The position numbers were made by a program, and so were the translations under genes. Of a stretch of 7,919 nucleotides of DNA, positions 6,387 through 7,919 are shown piece by piece. Position 1 is the stretch's first letter, and each line of letters begins with the position of its first letter. The notes under the pieces are model-generated. The model had not been told where the DNA came from, searched no databases, and saw nothing but the letters and a program-made list of their open reading frames with translations. The DNA is from a bacterium (GTDB lineage Bacteria > Verrucomicrobiota > Verrucomicrobiia > Limisphaerales > J093), in contig JAJXTA010000104.1 in NCBI GenBank assembly GCA_021784265.1, positions 1-7,919 of the forward strand. Reading direction: 5' to 3'.

Positions 6387-7739
6387 TCAGGGGAGCAGCG
6401 GCGGGGCGCCCCCCACGGCCTTATTCAGGTCGTATTGGGCCTTGTCGAACTCGGCGATCACCGTGACATACTCCGCGCGGGCTTGGGCCAACGCCTGTTG
6501 GGCCTGGATATCCTCCAACACCAGGCCCACCCCGTAGTCCTTGCGCGCGTGGGTCAACTGCCAGGTGTCGCGCGCGGTCACCAAGTTGCGCCGCGCCAGG
6601 GCGAGCTGATCGGCCAGCGACCGCACGCGGGTGAGGCTCTGGACCACTTCCGCCGTGATCTGATCCCGCAACTTCTCGCCGCTCAAGCGCGTGCTCTCCA
6701 AACGGGCTTGGCGGGCACGCTGTCGCCCGGTGTCGAAGAGGCCGCCGGGGCCGAGGCGCCAACTGAGCCCGACCAAGAGTTCCTCGCTGCTCCCGAAGGC
6801 GCTGGGGCCGTTGTCCGGCCCGCCGCCCAAACCCCCGGCGAAGACCTGAGCGCCCAGGGAGGGGATGAGCGGCCCAACGACGGCGGCCTGCTTTTCCGCC
6901 CGAGCCGCGCCCACGAGCGCCTGGCTCCGCTTCAGCTCGGGCCGCAGGCGCAGGGCTTGTTCCACGAGCGGGTCGATGGCGGTCTGGGCCTCGACGAGCG
7001 TGAGCGGCGCCGGGTCGGTGGCCAGCGGAACCAGTTCCACCCGCGAGTCCAGGTGGAGGAGAGCCGCCAACGCCGCGGCGAGCACCCGCTGGCGCTCCTG
7101 GGCTTGGCGCAACGCGATCTGGTAACGTTCGGTCTGGGTCTGCACGCGGAGTTCGTCCCCTTTGAAGGCGATCCCGGCGGCCACGGCCTCATGGAGTTGG
7201 CCTTGGTAGTCCCGCGAAATGTGCAACGCCTCCTCCACCACCCCGACCAAGGCGCGGGCCTGGGCCAGGTCCAGATACCCCTGGGCCGCGCTCAACAGGG
7301 CGTCCAAGCGCTGGGCCTCCAGCCCGGCGTTGGCGGCCTTCACCAGTTGGCAGGTGGCCAGCGACTGGTAAATCGCGCCACCCAAGTCCACTTGGGCGCC
7401 CACGCCGACCCCGGGGGCATAGGCATCGAAGTGCGCGTCGGTCAGCGTCCCCGCCGGGACCGCTTGCGCCAAGCCATCCCGCCGCTGGTAGCCAATGCCG
7501 GGGGCGAGCCAGGGGAAGAACTGCTCGAGGGCACGCAAGTGATTAGCCTCCGCCTCCTGCAGCCCTTGCCGGGCCACCTGGATGTCCAAGTTGCGCGCCC
7601 CCGCCAGCCGCAAGGTCGCCGGAAGGTCGATGAGGAACGGGCTCCGGTTGGTCGGTTGCGCCCAGGCCGCGGAGCTCGACGCGACCATCAGGCCCGCCGC
7701 CACGACCCCCCAGCGCCCAGTGCCACCCCAGGGGTTCAT
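6387..7739 (-). CDS. TolC-family outer-membrane efflux protein (CzcC/CusC-like)
   Basis: This is a complete 450-residue outer-membrane factor, expected to form the trimeric channel-tunnel through which the pump complex discharges substrate. An N-terminal signal peptide has a likely type I cleavage after Ala-Trp-Ala (residues 25-27). There is no lipobox cysteine, unlike CusC. The mature part has the two OEP repeats: the first starts near Leu-Arg-Leu-Ala-Gly-Ala-Arg-Asn (43-50), and the second has the usual Arg-Pro-Glu-Leu-Lys-Arg-Ser near 266-272. Long Ala/Gln/Leu-rich helices for the periplasmic tunnel make up much of the chain. The ATG at 7739 overlaps the upstream adaptor stop as ATGA, so the two are translationally coupled. 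A 181-bp gap with inverted repeats separates it from the next gene. It could serve both the partial upstream system and the downstream HME pump. Family call is secure; partner specificity is inferred. Confidence 0.93.
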   Translation of the reverse strand: MNPWGGTGRWGVVAAGLMVASSSAAWAQPTNRSPFLIDLPATLRLAGARNLDIQVARQGLQEAEANHLRALEQFFPWLAPGIGYQRRDGLAQAVPAGTLTDAHFDAYAPGVGVGAQVDLGGAIYQSLATCQLVKAANAGLEAQRLDALLSAAQGYLDLAQARALVGVVEEALHISRDYQGQLHEAVAAGIAFKGDELRVQTQTERYQIALRQAQERQRVLAAALAALLHLDSRVELVPLATDPAPLTLVEAQTAIDPLVEQALRLRPELKRSQALVGAARAEKQAAVVGPLIPSLGAQVFAGGLGGGPDNGPSAFGSSEELLVGLSWRLGPGGLFDTGRQRARQARLESTRLSGEKLRDQITAEVVQSLTRVRSLADQLALARRNLVTARDTWQLTHARKDYGVGLVLEDIQAQQALAQARAEYVTVIAEFDKAQYDLNKAVGGAPPLLP

Positions 7740-7919
7740 TTGGACCCCAGGACGGTGACGGGCTGGCCGTCGTTGAGGGAGAGCTTGACGGCCAGAATCA
7801 CCGGCTGCGCCGGGTCAAGTCCACCCGTGATTTCGCTCCGCCCACCGTCGTTGAAACCCCGCTGGACGGGCACGCGCCGCGCGCGTCCGGCCACCACGAC
7901 GAAGACCGCCGGGCCCGCC
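7736..7919 (-). CDS. Second periplasmic adaptor (HlyD/MFP family), C-terminal fragment at window edge
   Basis: The minus strand from 7918 is open for 60 codons and ends in TGA (7738-7736), overlapping the ATG of the outer-membrane factor by four bases (ATGA). The peptide begins Gly-Pro-Ala-Val-Phe-Val-Val-Val, continues Arg-Arg-Val-Pro-Val-Gln-Arg-Gly, then Ile-Thr-Gly-Gly-Leu-Asp-Pro, and ends Asn-Asp-Gly-Gln-Pro-Val-Thr-Val-Leu-Gly-Ser-Lys. This is the membrane-proximal C-terminal domain typical of RND or MacA-type adaptors, where a value strand, a 'GL.PG' turn and a final Asp-Gly-Gln-Pro-Val are common. It differs from the full adaptor downstream, so it is not a simple duplicate end. Its transporter and the rest of the gene lie outside the window. 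Frame, stop and overlap are seen directly; the family comes from motif memory. Confidence 0.75.
   Translation of the reverse strand, partial: AGPAVFVVVAGRARRVPVQRGFNDGGRSEITGGLDPAQPVILAVKLSLNDGQPVTVLGSK

Noticed and set aside
5396..6466. Plus-strand 356-codon open frame across the adaptor, small gene and gaps
   Set aside because: The product is low-complexity Ala/Arg/Gly/Thr sequence without motifs and covers parts of three minus-strand genes. The AAGGAG at 5803-5808 on the plus strand lies inside this frame and precedes no credible gene.
1..7919. CRISPR array, tRNA, rRNA or insertion sequence
   Set aside because: I saw no regularly spaced repeats, no tRNA-like cloverleaf ends, no rRNA signatures and no transposase motifs on either strand.

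Overview
The window is GC-rich bacterial DNA with densely packed genes. It is dominated by a minus-strand operon for metal-type RND efflux across a Gram-negative envelope. Signal peptides, a lipobox and an outer-membrane TolC-family protein show a two-membrane cell. The lineage can only be guessed. The operon layout, the small Cys/His protein ending in a Ser-Arg-Ala-Pro-Pro tail, and the ABC ATPase subtype (LSGGQQQL, Asn-Leu-His D-loop) remind me of Verrucomicrobiota (Opitutus-like) or Acidobacteriota. I hold this at low to moderate confidence.

Plus strand, 1-1522: two overlapping remnants of an AbiE-type toxin-antitoxin pair come first. An AbiEi-like C-terminal piece (31-312) is cut off upstream by a stop codon at 25-27. 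An AbiEii-like nucleotidyltransferase (from 294) keeps its catalytic half but loses recognisable similarity near 655-690. A hairpin-rich non-coding stretch of under 200 bp follows. Then comes an intact LolD/MacB-type ABC ATPase (857-1522) with no permease gene in the window.

Minus strand, 7919-1523, in transcription order: the last 60 codons of one periplasmic adaptor (7736-7919); a TolC/CzcC-like outer-membrane factor (6387-7739) coupled to it by an ATGA overlap; a small membrane-anchored or secreted Cys/His-rich protein (5882-6205); a lipoprotein adaptor of the CzcB/CusB type (4648-5793); and a CzcA-type HME-RND pump (1523-4651) coupled by a GTGA overlap. The two gaps in the operon, on either side of the small gene, contain inverted repeats, and the upstream gap also has a plausible promoter.

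The pump takes substrate from the periplasm or cytoplasm, the adaptor bridges to the outer-membrane channel, and substrate leaves the cell. The TM4 motif argues for divalent cations (Zn/Co/Cd class) rather than Cu/Ag. The partial upstream adaptor implies that a second transporter lies just beyond the right edge and may share the outer-membrane factor. The ABC gene and the pump gene converge with no base between their stop codons. The least ordinary item is the small Cys/His protein inside the operon.
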